Positions 10,690 to 22,326 of a stretch of 64,000 bases of DNA are shown in pieces. The notes below the pieces were generated by a model. That model saw only the letters and a program-made list of their open reading frames with translations, was not told the origin of the DNA and did not search any database. This stretch comes from Elymus sibiricus (Eukaryota; Streptophyta; Magnoliopsida; Poales; Poaceae): the NCBI GenBank assembly GCA_039707655.1, contig CM077666.1:400601886-400665885 (forward strand), in the 5' to 3' direction. A program made the position numbers and the translations under genes. Within the stretch, counting starts at the first letter, position 1. Every line of letters begins with the position of its first letter.

Positions 10690-12088
10690 CCAGTTTGCCG
10701 CCCGGTCAACAGTGTCAGGGTTAGACAGAACGGGGTACTTGGGGGGTAGCTATGCCGCCAGGTCTTGCGCTGGGCCCTCTTACACGTCTGGAAGTGTGGA
10801 GGCAGGTGCAAGCACCCGTCACACGGCTCCGTAGTGTGACCCCCCTCACGGACGTCGCTGCCGCCGTCGCACGAAGGGGGGAAACGGCCACGTCGGGCAG
10901 ACGCAGTGGGAATCTTGCGGTGGGTTGTTCCTAGACCTTGATCTGAAGTGTACCTATGGGCTGGCCTATCACAGCCAGGTGAAAATGTCCATCGGTCAAA
11001 CCCCGTCCGGCGAAAGTCAAAGGCCTACATCCGCCCGGTCAACAATGCCAAGGTTAGACGGGACGGGGTACTTGGGGGGGTAGCTATGCCGCCAGGTCTT
11101 GCGCTGGGCCCTCTTACACGTCTGGAAGTGTGGTGGCAGGTGCAAGAACCCGGCACGCGGCTCCGTAGTGTGACCCCCCTCACGGACGTCGCTGCCGCCG
11201 TCGCACAGAGGGGGGAAACGGCCACGTCGGGCAGACACGGAGGGAATCTTGCGGTGGGTTGTTCCCGGACCTTGATCCGAAGTGTACCTATGGGCTGGCC
11301 TATCACAGCCAGGTGAAAATGTCCATCGGTCAAACCCCGTCCGGCGAAAGTCAAAGGCCTAGATCCACCCGGTCAATAGTGCCAGGGTTAGACGGGACGG
11401 GGTACTTGGGGGGGTAGCTATGCCGCCAGGTCTGGCGATGGGCCCTCTTACACGTTTGCAAGTGTGGTGGCAGGTGCAAGCACCCGGCACGCGGCTCCAT
11501 AGTGTGACCCCCTCACGGACGTCGCTGCCGCCGTTACACGGAGGAGGGAAACGGCCACGTCGGGCAGACACGGAGGGAATCTTGCGGTGGGTTGTTCCCG
11601 GACCTTGATCCGAAGTGTACCTATGGGCTGGCCTATCACAGCCAGGTGAAAATGTCCATCGGTCAAACCCGTCTGGCGAAAGTCAAAGGCCTAGATCCGC
11701 CCGGTCAACAGTGCCAGGGTTAGACGGGACGGGGTACTTGGGGGGTAGCTATGCTGCCAGGTCTTGCGATGGGCCCTCTTACACGTCTGGAAGTGTGGTG
11801 GCAGGTGCAAGCACCCGGCACGCGGCTCCGTAGTGTGACCCCCCTCACGGACGTCGCTGCCGCCGTCGCACGGAGGGGGGAAACGGCCACGTCGGGCAGA
11901 CACGGAGGGAATCTTGCGGTGGGTTGTTCCCGGACCTTGATCCGAAGTGTACCTATGGGCTGGCCTATCACAGCCCGAGGTGAAAATGTCCATCGGTTAA
12001 ACCCCATCCGGCGAAAGTCAAAGGCCTAGATCCGCCCGGTCAACAGTGCCACGCCGGGCAGACACGGAGGGAATCTTTGCGGTGGGTT
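10690..12088 (+). repeat. 333-bp tandem array inside the CACTA element
   Basis: The word CCCGGTCAA recurs at about 10701, 11034, 11368, 11700 and 12035, a period of 332-335 bp. Four units are complete and the fifth is shortened by an internal deletion. Copies appear more than 95% alike by eye. Many ORFs are open across the array on both strands, but they simply repeat with the unit and look non-coding. Confidence 0.9.
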
Positions 12089-12215
12089 GTATCTATGTAT
12101 GTTTATATTTAGATAAGGTACATTTAAATTAATCAAATTTCAATTTAGAAAAAAAATAAAATAAATAAAAAAGAAATAATACATATCTGTGCCGACGGCA
12201 AAGCCGTCGGCATAG
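12089..12215 (-). repeat. Right arm of internal foldback module
   Basis: Reverse complement of 10549-10669 with a few differences, mostly in the AAAT-rich stretch. It ends in AAGCCGTCGGCATAG, so each arm itself terminates in the element's subterminal motif. Confidence 0.85.
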
Positions 12216-12220
12216 ATATG

Positions 12221-12405
12221 CCCCGGATCGATGACGTGGCGCGTGAAAAAGAAATTGTGAGAAAAAAAGAAAACACCTATGCCGACGGCTAGCCGTCGGC
12301 ATAGGTGCCCCGGATCGATGACGTGGCACGTGAAAAAGAAATTGTGAGTAAAAAAGAAAAAAAATACCTATGCCGACGGCTAAGCCGTCGGCATAGGTGC
12401 CCCGT
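12221..12405 (+). repeat. About 88-bp repeats carrying the CACTA motif
   Basis: CCCCGGATCGATGACGTGGC begins at 12221 and again at 12308; a third start (CCCCGTATCC) is at 12399. Each unit contains a palindromic CTATGCCGACGG/CCGTCGGCATAG pair. Confidence 0.75.
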
Positions 12406-12890
12406 ATCCACTCGCGGTCGCTCTCTCCTCCACTCATCTCTCTCTCTCTCCCACCCGCTGACCGATCCCGACCCGCGCCGCCGCCCGTTCCCGACCCGCG
12501 CCGCCGCGCACCCTCGCTCCGGCCGCCGCTGCCACCCTCGCTCCACCCGTGCCCCACCCGCGCCGCCGCCCCACCCTTGCCGTCGCCCCGCGCCTCCGCC
12601 CCACCCGCGCCTCTGCCCGACCCGCGCCCCGCCCTATCCCCGCACCGCCGCCACCCTAGCCCCGCACCGCCGCCACCCCGGCCGGCCACACCGCCGCCCC
12701 GCCTCGGCCAGCACTCGCGTCGGCCTCCTCGACCCCGGCCCGCCCTGCCTCGACGCCGCCTCGGCCTCCCGACCCCGACACCGCCTGGCCGTGGCTCCGG
12801 CCGGCCCGCGCCCTTGCCCGGCCGGCCTTGCTCTACTGTTGCTCCGGCCGGCCCTCGCCGTCCCCTTCCCGGGCTCCCCTCTGCCCTAGG
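12406..12890 (+). promoter_or_regulatory. GC-rich leader of the CACTA gene
   Basis: A CT-rich run (12420-12450) is followed by some 400 bp of C-rich sequence open in two plus frames, giving Pro/Arg-rich peptides, and then GTAATTTTG at about 12890, which resembles a splice donor. I read it as an untranslated or low-complexity first exon of the downstream gene. Real coding is not supported. Confidence 0.35.
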
Positions 12891-15057
12891 TAATTTTGTT
12901 TATGTATTTTTTTACATTCTTTTAGTGTAGTAATTTTGTAGTTTTACTAGGTTTTTAGATGGATGTTAGATGGATGTTAGATGTTAGATGGATGGATGTT
13001 AGTAGTAATTTTATAGTTTGTGTGTTTGAACGAACTGAAATCCACAGCAATCAACAGTGACCAAGACCTCTGTGTGCAGTTGCAGAAGAAGGGAACAAAC
13101 AAAATCTTCGGATTTCTGAGATCACCTACCTCTTGCTTGCATGTTAGAACACTTTGAAACAGACCAAATTTGTCATACATCAACAGTTACTATATATGTG
13201 TTATGTACTTCCTCCAGATCCCACACCACTAATTTCCTTTTAGGTAAACCCGCACTACTAATTGATATGTATAGCATATATGAGGGCTCATTTCACTAGG
13301 TTGTTCGCTCACTAGATCGCCCTAAATATCATACTGTACTCTCTGCAATTTTCATGCATAAGCCAATATTCTCTGCAATTTAAAAGTGTCTTATATTTGC
13401 ACATAAATTATTTGATGTCATGGTATGATCCTTTAGGTCCTTATCTGATTTATTTACATACCCTCCTCCTTTCAGCTCTCGGTCTGGAATTGCAGGTGCT
13501 CCTTGGCTTCTCATCTCCCCATCCCTAGGTCTGCCTCTTCTCGTTATCGGTAAGCTTAGATCCACTTCCGAGCAATTTTTATATTTCTGAGCTGCATTTG
13601 TTTCATACTGTAATTCTTCATCATCTGTTCATGATCCAAATTGGCAAATGCTTTCTTTTGCATATCCATGTACTACTTCCCACATGAATATATCTATTCA
13701 TGCGCATCATATACAATTTATTTGTAAATGTGTCAATTACATCTCCACCCACACAACTATTTTGTGTGCTCATGGCTGCCATTACATGTCATATAAGTTC
13801 ACTGCACTATATATTCACTTGTAAGTCAACTTGTACCCTCAATGCAACACCACTCAGAAAACTTTTATATGTGCTCAAGGGTGCTATTATATGTGATACA
13901 AGTTGAATGCAATATACCTATAACTGCTATTTCTGATTCGGTAGGTAGTAGCGAAGAGCAGTGCATTGCATAGTGCTACGACAGATGCTAGTAGTTTCTG
14001 TTATTTCCTTATTCTTCTTTACATATCCAATTAGTTTGATCACAGCCAACAGTCTTTAGTTCAGAAACGGACAGTAGCCAAAAACAGATAACACACTTAG
14101 CTTAAAGCAGAGTGAAACCAGAGATAAGATGAGTGATGAGAGTAGGCATCGATCTGAATCACACACTATACGTTCAGAAAAGAATGATAGTGTGTGATTC
14201 CTTGGAGGCGGCCTGGAAAAAGAACAAGCTTGTGATTTGTCAAGAAAGAAAAACTTGGAGATCACCACCCTCCACATTGCCTTTGTTCCAACACTGGCCT
14301 TTGTTCCAACACTGTCAAGAAAGAAAAACTATTTCTGCCATATTGCAAGGGCTTCTTCGGATTGCAGAAATTTGGAAATGTAGGAATAGCGAGAATGTAT
14401 AATTGAGATGCCATGTCCTATAAATTAATACATGGTTTCAAAACACATTTTTTTTCTTCTGAGAGGAGTCTTTGAATGGTTCATAGGATAAACACACACA
14501 ATTTTAAAGGGAAAATAAATTGAGGTATGTTTAGATTTGTATGGATGGTGGGCAATGGATTACGTAAAAAAAATTAGTAGTCCTGATCCTATGATCCAAA
14601 GGGCTTTCATAGAAACAATTCCTTAGGATTCAAATCCTCCAATATTCCTATAAAAGTTTACAACCCAAAGAGGCCCTAAAAGTCGATAGAAGAAAATACC
14701 TCTACTTGGTAATTTCCCCAATACCATCAAAATGGGTATTATACCATGGACACCTAGCATGTCCAAATAGTTGTTTATTCGGCCTTCATTTCTTATGTTC
14801 TTTTTAGGCTAAGCTTCATTTCTTATGTGGGAACGTTGTCATGGAAATCAAAATGGACAGAGTTGGATCCTAGCTTTTTTCTTCATTAATGTGTTTTTTA
14901 TTTATGCTTATTTCTTAATGTGTTTTTTATTCCTTATTATTATGCTTTTTTCTTCATTATTAATGTACTAATTGTTTATTCTCTTTTCAATGCAGGTTCG
15001 CTAATCATTGGCAAGGGGAAGGCCGACGGCACGGGTTTCCTATCGAAGCTCACCACG
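12891..15057. other. CACTA interior without recognisable coding
   Basis: About 2.1 kb of AT-rich sequence where an intact CACTA element would carry the TNP2 transposase. No ORF over 90 residues with family resemblance is seen. It may be a long intron between the GC-rich leader and the Transposase_24-type gene. Confidence 0.5.
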
Positions 15058-17487
15058 ATGACTAGTCGGAGTGGTCGACCCCGTAGTCTTCCCCCCCCCC
15101 CCCCCCGACTACTTGAGGATGACTCCTCACAGGGAGGTCGAGGGAGAGGTTCCCCTAGAGGTGGAGGGGGTGGGGGGAAAGCCCCTAGAGGAGGACAGGG
15201 TCGGGGCCAGAAACAGCGCTCCCTCACCGACTTAGGGGTGTCCTCTTCGAGGCCCTCCTCTAGTGAGGTACCCTCTGCCGAGGAGGAGGAGGAGGAGGAG
15301 GAGGAGGAGGTTCGCGAGGAGGAGGAGGTTCAGGAGGAGGAGGAGGAGGTTGGGGAGGGGGACGAGGAGGAGGAGGAGGCAGGCGAGGAGGATGGTGGTG
15401 GCGGGAAGGATGGTGGTGGCAGCGAGGGGGTTGCCCACAACAAGGGGTGGCTGCGTGGTAATACAAAGCTCCCTCCCCTTCCTGCTACCGAGGAGCAGAA
15501 GTGGCTCATTGAGCCCAAGGGGAAAGAGTAAGTGCCACTTAATCATAATTTAATTATTTTGCTTGTACACATGCTAATATTTTCATTCTTTTGATTGTAC
15601 ACATGCTCATATTTTCATTCTTTCTATCTTTTGCAGCAACTGGATAATTCCTAAAGGGGCCCGTCTTCCAAACGGCGTCATCACCGTTTTGCTGAAGGAA
15701 CACTGGCCGGGGCTGTTCCGTCCGGATCCAGTCAGGCAGCCTGAGCACCGGGTTTTGGCCACGAGCTGGGACCACTGGGAAGCGGCCCCCCACCCGGACC
15801 AGTGGTAGTTCTCTTCAGAAGCACGAGTCTTGAGTTTCGTTCGTAGTTTATCATCGAATGGTTTAACTCATGGCTTCTTCCATTCTGGTTTTCTGAATGA
15901 TTGTAGAAATACTATCGAGTTCTTGAGGAGCACAAGTCCACTGCCGACGAGATCGTGCTGCGCCAAGAGAGGAAGAAGGCCCGTCAGATGCAGTACGAGG
16001 TGCGCTGGGTGGCCATCTCGCAATATCATCACGATGCTCTTGAGACGAAGATGACCAAGGAAGACGCGCGGAGGATGCATGTTACCTTGGAGAGGGAGGA
16101 GTACTTGGCCGTAAGTATAACAGACTTTTCATTCCGGCGTTTGTGGTAAATTTCATCGTTTCGTGTTGACATGCCATTATGCTTTAATTATGTAGGTGTG
16201 TCCTGCTTGGTGTTATGGAAAGGACGATGGATGGGCGGCATTGGTGGATCTGTGGCTCGGTCAGGATGCAGAGTGGGCTGCTAAGAGCAAGAAAAACCGG
16301 GCTAACCGAGGGACCGACGGAACACATGGTCAGGGAAACCGGAACCACTTTAGCCACAAGAAAGTTCAGGTATATCTATTTACATGAAACATTCTTCTTC
16401 TTCTATTTACCGTCACTTTCTTATGTATCACTAACCTCTGTTTGGTGGTGCAGGAGGAGAAACTGAAGCGGCGCTCTCTGACATAGAGGCGTGGCAGATC
16501 GCCCATACGCGGAGTAAGTCCAAGGAGGGCAAGGGCGACTACTACGGCAATAGCGGGGAGAACCTGAAGGCCTACGAGGAGGTGTATCTGAAGGTAAATC
16601 CTGGCACACCTGACCCCTTAAAGCAGGCTACGGACGAGAGGGCGGTGGTGGGTATAGGGCCGAAGCTTCATGGTCGGCAGGCGGTTTTGGATGCCGTGTG
16701 TACTCCTTCTATCTCCTTCACACGGCTCCAAGCTACTGACCCGAGCCTGAGCCAGCGCACGAGCACGACCAGTGCACAGTCACACTCCCTCCTAGCCCAG
16801 CGGACCAGCGTAAGTATTTTCCCTCTTATCTTCCTTTTTGCTCACTTTATTTTCCGCATTGAGATGTTTTATGAGTTCATCATGTCATATCGTAGGCCTA
16901 CATGGAGTACACACGCCAGGAGACCATGGCGTGGCAGGCGAGAGTTGCAGCAGTCCACGAGCACAGCACTCGCATGATGACGGTTAGTTTAGCCTCTTTC
17001 ATTTCACTTCCATATTTGCACTTTCATTTCTTCTGACCTTCGTGTTTGCTTGGTCAATTCACATGCAGCGCGTTTTTGAGAGCATGGCGGCCGGCACGGT
17101 TCCTGTAAGGGAACCACCACCACCACCTGCTGGACCTGCACCAGTGCTCCTTACCTTTGAGGAGTTTCTGGCACAGAACATGGAGACTCCGGTTAGTACA
17201 TCCCCAAACTCATCAACCACTGCTTACCGTTTATTCAACACAATCATATATCCCCTTAACATGTCTTTTCGAACATCCAGGGAACCGGTGGATCATCCGT
17301 TGGTGGTGGTGCCAATGATGGCATCACTTCCACGTCACGGAGCCCGGTCACTCCGATCCACCGAGGTGGCGGTAGCGGTAGCGGTGGCGGTGCCGGTCCT
17401 GGCGGTAGCGCTGCCGCAAGCAGTGAGGACCTGGGCTTTGGCCGTTTGGGCGGTGAGGACCTTGGTAGTGGACCTCGTAGGGCTTAA
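15058..17487 (+). pseudogene. CACTA second gene, Transposase_24 (Ptta/En/Spm) type, decayed
   Basis: Reading starts at MTSRSGRPRS and passes a low-complexity Gly/Arg and Glu-rich exon to 15527. Further exons follow near 15637-15796, 15907-16110, 16196-16368, 16454-16592 and on to GSGPRRA and a stop at 17485-17487. The core matches the plant Transposase_24 family: NWIIPKGARLPNG, YRVLEEHKSTADEIV, the ALETKMTKEDARR helix, and the hallmark KKNRANRG followed by SDIEAWQIAHT. Two junctions do not fit. Splicing GT-AG at about 15796/15907 gives a stop one codon on, and the phase-0 junction at 16368/16454 leads to TAG in 11 codons while the family frame is shifted by one. These look like single-base losses. 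Confidence 0.7.
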
Positions 17488-17666
17488 GCCCTTTGTATGC
17501 TCGTGATGATATTATTGTGATGATGATACTTATGTGATGATGATGTTATTGTGATGATGATGTTATATGTATATGTGCTGTGAATTTGAATATATGTATA
17601 TGTATATGTGCTGTGAATTTGAAATGAATTCAAACAGAAATCAGGAAAAAAAATAGGCAGCATCTA

Positions 17667-18095
17667 TGGCGACGGCTTTGCCGTCGGCATATCCACAGCA
17701 GAGGCACCAGTGGGCGACAGCCGTCGGCATACGTTTACATATATACCGACGGCTATGCCGTCGGCATAGATGCCACGTGTCGCCCAACTGTACTCCCTGG
17801 CACCAGCGTATACCAACGGCCTGGCCGTCGGCATAGTGCTGACACGTGGCGCGTTTTCATTGGGCGTAACTTGACGACGGCGCCGTCTGCCGCCGTCATA
17901 CAAACGAGTTTGTCGACGGCCAATCTGTGCCGACGGCCGTACGGACACCGTCGGCATAGGTACCTATGCCGACGGCTTTTCTATGCCGACGGCAGGCCCG
18001 GGTACGCCGACGTATACGATGCCGACGGGCCTATGCCGACGGCGGCCGTCGGCATAGGTCTATCCCGACGGAATTTGGACCTATGCCGACGGCTT
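17667..18095. repeat. CACTA subterminal repeats, right
   Basis: More than ten copies of GCCGTCGGCAT or its complement in both orientations, mirroring the left end. An ACACGTGGC word occurs among them. Confidence 0.8.
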
Positions 18096-18108
18096 AATCC
18101 CGGTAGTG

Positions 18109-18360
18109 TCCGGAGGCACGAATATTTGTGGCTGCCCGCTTGCGTCGTTATTGCCAAAGTCGATTGGTCCATTGCCTATATTTAGGCCTTAATTACTGTA
18201 ATGAGGGTCCACACATGCAGCTTTTGGCAGAGAATGCATGCCCCACTCACCCTCTACTCCCATGCTTTTGTTTTTTTATTTTTATATTTGTATCTATTAT
18301 ATCTTTTGTACAAAAAAATCTAATTTATATTTCTTTTGCATATTCGTGTTTCTTGTGACG
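18109..18360. other. Flank of the CACTA element
   Basis: Begins with the TCC target duplication. No gene or repeat recognised. Confidence 0.4.
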
Positions 18361-18684
18361 GATGCTTTGAAACTAGACCAGTTTTGAATACATTTTGACA
18401 AAGTTTTAAAAACTTCATCAAGTTTCAACTACTAAAACTTGATAGGAATGAAAATGATAAATTCCCAAGTTTCAAAAACTAAAACTAAAACCATAACCCT
18501 AAGCCCAAAACCCTAACCCTAACCCCTAACCCCTAAACCCTAAAAGCAAATGAAACTTGGTAAAAGTTGGTGAAATTTAGCAAAAACTTAATATTATGAC
18601 TACCAAGCTTTACTATTTGAAACTTATCAAAAAATTAAAAGTTGTCAAAATGTATTTAAAATTGGTCTTGTTCGAAAGTACTCG
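18361..18684. repeat. Diverged inverted repeat with telomere-like loop
   Basis: About 80 bp at 18362-18443 (with AATACATTTTGACAA) is inverted at 18604-18684 (with TTGTCAAAATGTATTT). Between the arms lies a telomere-like run. The arms are roughly 75-80% alike, so the structure is old. It could be a foldback MITE that captured telomeric repeats. Confidence 0.6.
18497..18545 (+). repeat. Interstitial telomeric repeats (CCCTAAA)n
   Basis: Seven or so imperfect units mixing CCCTAA, CCCCTAA and CCCTAAA. They are too few and too degenerate to be a telomere and lie deep within the window. Confidence 0.75.
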
Positions 18685-21127
18685 TTGCAACAAAATTTGA
18701 ACTTTCAGTTCAAAAGATATACTAGATTCAAATTTGAAGAGAAAATGAAAAGATATGGTAGGTGGGATGGGTGGAGCATGGACCTCCCCCTGCACTAATC
18801 AAGGGCTTAAACCCAAAAAAAATGTGTGCCCCTACGAATTTCCATACAAACGTAGACGTTCACATACACACATACATGTTCACTTCTGTGAACACATGTA
18901 CGCACACCCTCTTCCTATAAGCACACTGAGCCGGTAAATCTTGAGATTGACGATGTCACTATAAACATGTCGTAGTAGACGGGAACGTCCTCTCTCACTT
19001 GTATCCTCGCCGTCGTCATTGGCCCGTGTGTCGGTGCTCTCGACATCGAGCCCGTCAAACCGGACGACGCCTCGGGCCCCGCGCAGGCCGTAAGCACCCC
19101 GTCGTCCAGGGGAGCCCAAGCGTGCCTCGTCTCGACTCGTCAAGCCCTCTCGCGCTTTCTCCGGATCCTTCCTCCTCCCGACGCCCCTACTTACCAGACC
19201 GTCTCCATCTTGAGGATGGATCAATATTTCCGTGTGTCAGGTCAGCAGTTGCACCGGCCGTGTCCTTTTTTTCTTTTCTTTCGGGGCTTATGGTCGACGG
19301 TGGATTGAGTTTGAGTGGTGGCCGCCGTCTAGTCCGGCCGCCTTCTGTTTGTTCTTCTCCTTGCCTTCCTCGCAGACACTAGAGGAGGAAGAAAAGAATG
19401 GGTGTTGATTAAAGAAAATGTTAGAATTATAATGCATGAAAGGCGCAACAATGCATCATCTAAACAGTCTCGTTAAGTCTTAGTCGGTGCTATATCCGTG
19501 AGATCTTACATTGAGATCCGTGCAAAAAAAAATCAGTTTTTTCTTTTTTTCTCTTGCATGTTATGTCACTTGACTATGACTTGGTTAAATCTCAGTCGAC
19601 TGAGATCTAGCCACACCCTCATCTAAAAGACAAAACCAATAAGTGAAGGATATTAGAGGTGGAGAAGGTGCTGAGAATGGGCATTGTTTTCACCGAAGAA
19701 GCAACGTGAAACATACGCGCCATTGATGCTTAAAGATGAGATGTGTATTGCATGATGAGTGAGACGAAAAGTTTTTCTTTACACAATACATTCGTAGATG
19801 CTCACATATACGCACATACACTCACTCCTATAAACGCACTTATATACATCCTACCCCTATGGGCAGTTTCGAGATCTAAGCCGGCGTAGCAGAGAATAGA
19901 AAGTTATATTTTGGATCTCAACCATACAAAGAGTAAAATATTAAATAAACACCCCTTTTAGCATGTGCAATTATAAGAGGTAAGTTTCACGCAAGACGTC
20001 ACCTGTAAACTCCGATGACACGGAGCACAAATATTGTAACGACGCCCTTTTGTCATTTGTATGACTTTTTTTTATTGCTATATGTTTGCCATCTGTATGT
20101 TACATCATAAATCGCGATGTCAACATTCTATATATATTGTCAATTTAGCTGGATGTCAGTCGCCTCAGTATGATTTCGGATGAAGGGAGTAGCTGCCGCC
20201 GAAGGGGAGGAAGGAGCGGCCGCCGGCTCGCTGGAGAAGCAGCAGACTCTAGGTCTATCTTAGAGGTGGGGGTGCTGGCTCGTCGGGTATCTATCTTAGG
20301 GGCGCAGCCTCACCGGATATATTTCTTAGGGGAGGGGGTGCAGACTCGCTGGAAAATCTGTAGGTTCGTAGGGGGTAGAGGGATGGCCGGGGGCACGTCA
20401 ACACGGCGATGGGCAGCGGGTGAGGAGAGGGCGGGGCGGCGAGGCTAGCGCAGGGGCGCAGGCCGGTGGTGGCTGCAAGTTCGTGGGGCAGTTGGGGAAG
20501 AAGATGAACAGAGCGTTAGGAAGTTTTTTCTTGCGGGGTAGAGCGTTACAGGGCTGTATCAAGAAATTTGAGGTCCGGGTGCGCAATGCTAAATGGGGCC
20601 CTAAAATTGGAAAATTTCACGCCCATCCCCACAACACGAAAAGCTATGGATAATCAGCTTTTCTATATAGCAATCTTTTGGATTTTTTTTTCTATATACA
20701 TTCAAATTTTGTGTGTTTTTATGGAACAAACCTGGATTAAGGTAGTTGGACGATGGTTGCCTCTGGATTGCAGTAGACAACAAACAAACTGAAGCCACAT
20801 GATCAAATTAAACCAACATTATAATTAGCTGAAATTACTTGAATTATAAACATAAGTAGGTTACCAACAATTTAAACAAATATATTACAAATAGCATATT
20901 TGCCTCAAACTGCATGTATAGGATTTGGGGGGCCCTGTGCAGTTGCCCAGCTCGCACTCCCCTCTCAACGGGCCTGGAGCGTTAGGAAGTTGAAGAAGGC
21001 ATCTGGCCGTTTGTTTTGCATCGGGCTGTTGGAAACGAATCGACTCACCGAAATTAAAAAAATTCAGTCGACTTACCCTAGCCATACTACATTATCTCGA
21101 AGTTCGAGCACCGCATACAAGTTCTAA
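18685..21127. other. Intergenic repeat-rich block, no gene
   Basis: Two related stretches (about 18840-18935 and 19785-19890) share ACATACAC and CCTATAA...GCAC words and look like remnants of one dispersed repeat. A GAGATC/GATCTC-bearing element sits near 19470-19620. ORFs at 18880-19380 and 20170-20650 show no family match. Nothing else is supported. Confidence 0.4.
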
Positions 21128-22323
21128 GAGCATCTACAGCTGGACTTGGCAAATCCGACCCCTCAAACGACCGCATACGCGCCCGGACGCGTCCGCGGAG
21201 ACTTACTGGTCAAGCCTCAAATTACCCTTCTCACAACCGGACACCTCAATTAGCATATCTCAAATCCATAAAACCCATGCAACTACGTAAACGATGCATA
21301 CATCGTCCGGCTACTACAACATGCCATCGGACTACCAAAATTTGGCATGTTTGGCTATGGTGGAGAAGATCATCCACGGCTGCCCTTGCCCTTCCCGGCG
21401 CCCTTGTCGTCCTTCTCGCGGAAGTACCGGTCGAAGACGCGGTAGGGATCGAGCCGGATCTGCTCGTCGCCGAAGTTGTCCTCACCGTTGCTGCCCTCCT
21501 TCTCCTCCTTCGGTGGCAGTCCGGCCATGGTACGGACCGCCCGATTCTGCTCTCGGACGAGGGCGCGCGTGTTCCTCCGCTGCCGCTTCTTCATAATGCG
21601 GGCGCAGATGGATTCCTCCTCTGCGGCCGCCGGCGCCGCCGCATCAGCCGCCTCTGCCGCCGCCATGTCGGCAGCGAGACGGGCCTCGGCGGCCCTTATC
21701 CTCTCCTTCCCACGACGAGCACACCGGTCATAGTCTGCCCGACCGATGATGGGGAAGGAGAGATTTTTGGGCTGCCGGGACCGAGATGATCCAGCCCCAG
21801 AGGATCCGAGCGCCCGTTGAGCCGACGCTATGGAGTCGCGTCGGACATATCCTGCCGTCGGCCGGGCGCTGTCCTCCCGGGAGCGGCGGAGTGCAATGCG
21901 GACGGCCATTGCCTCCTCCAACCCGCACGGGATGACACCCCAGTCGACGAATCCAGACTGGTCGGAGTCAAATCCGCTGCCCACCATGCCGGAGATCGCC
22001 GGAGGTGAGCTTGGATGGTGGAGGGGAGTAGAGGGGAGTGGGGTGAAGTGGCTAGGGTTTGGTCCGGCGAGTGGATGGGGAAGAATATATGTGAGATCGG
22101 GTGGGCCAGCGTGGGTCGGGTCCGGTATGGCGGACGCGTTCGAGCGTGCCCGGGCGCCCCCTATCCGCCCCATATTTAAGCTGGATATGAGGGGTGTCGG
22201 TCAGCCCAAACGTTTGAGGCATGTTTAAGGCGCCCATTTGCGTCGATTTTTCGTGACCGGTCAGTGACCGGGCCGTCCGCCCAGACGTATAGGGCGGGTT
22301 TGGGCGTCCGGTTGTAAATGCTC
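21128..22323 (-). mobile_element. PIF/Harbinger-like element, 1.2 kb
   Basis: The ends GAGCATCTACAGCTGGAC and the reverse complement GAGCATTTACAACCGGAC are inverted repeats. TAA flanks both sides (21125-21127 and 22324-22326), fitting the 3-bp PIF/Harbinger target. Apart from its ORF nothing resembles a DDE transposase, so the element is non-autonomous or carries an accessory gene only. Confidence 0.75.
21370..21987 (-). CDS. Accessory ORF of the PIF-like element, function unknown
   Basis: A 205-residue frame starts MVGSGFDSDQSGFVDW. A longer open frame extends to 22173, but the stretch before this ATG is C/T-rich like a 5' UTR. Visible parts are an acidic start, an Arg-rich middle (ALRRSREDSARP), an Ala/Glu helix-prone segment around residues 115-145, a basic stretch MKKRQRRNTRALVREQNRA, then an Asp-rich segment FGDEQIRLDPYRVFDRYF and a Lys/Gly tail. 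I do not recognise the family. Its place wholly inside a transposon suggests a DNA-binding or accessory role, but that is inference. It is intact. Confidence 0.5.
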   Translation of the reverse strand: MVGSGFDSDQSGFVDWGVIPCGLEEAMAVRIALRRSREDSARPTAGYVRRDSIASAQRALGSSGAGSSRSRQPKNLSFPIIGRADYDRCARRGKERIRAAEARLAADMAAAEAADAAAPAAAEEESICARIMKKRQRRNTRALVREQNRAVRTMAGLPPKEEKEGSNGEDNFGDEQIRLDPYRVFDRYFREKDDKGAGKGKGSRG

Positions 22324-22326
22324 TAA

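Larger units (their letters stand above)
10198..18108 (+). mobile_element. CACTA (En/Spm) DNA transposon, 7.9 kb
   Basis: The ends are CACTACCAGAA at 10198 and the reverse complement of CACTACCGGGA ending at 18108. The three bases TCC precede (10195-10197) and follow (18109-18111), the expected 3-bp target duplication. Both ends carry many direct and inverted copies of GCCGTCGGCATAG. The body contains a foldback tandem array (10.5-12.2 kb), a GC-rich promoter-like block, and one gene of the Transposase_24 type. No TNP2-type transposase ORF is visible, so the copy is probably non-autonomous. The family name is not assigned. Confidence 0.9.

Noticed and set aside
10690..12088. 333-bp array as ribosomal spacer or centromeric satellite
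   Set aside because: It is bounded by CACTA-motif arms inside one transposon with few copies; no rDNA or centromere-element sequence nearby.
12129..12889. Gly/Arg- and Pro-rich ORFs on both strands of the CACTA leader
   Set aside because: Open only because of extreme GC content; no domain and no start context.
15232..15546. Pro- and Leu-rich minus-strand ORFs
   Set aside because: They mirror the GAG/GGA-rich exon of the CACTA gene on the other strand.
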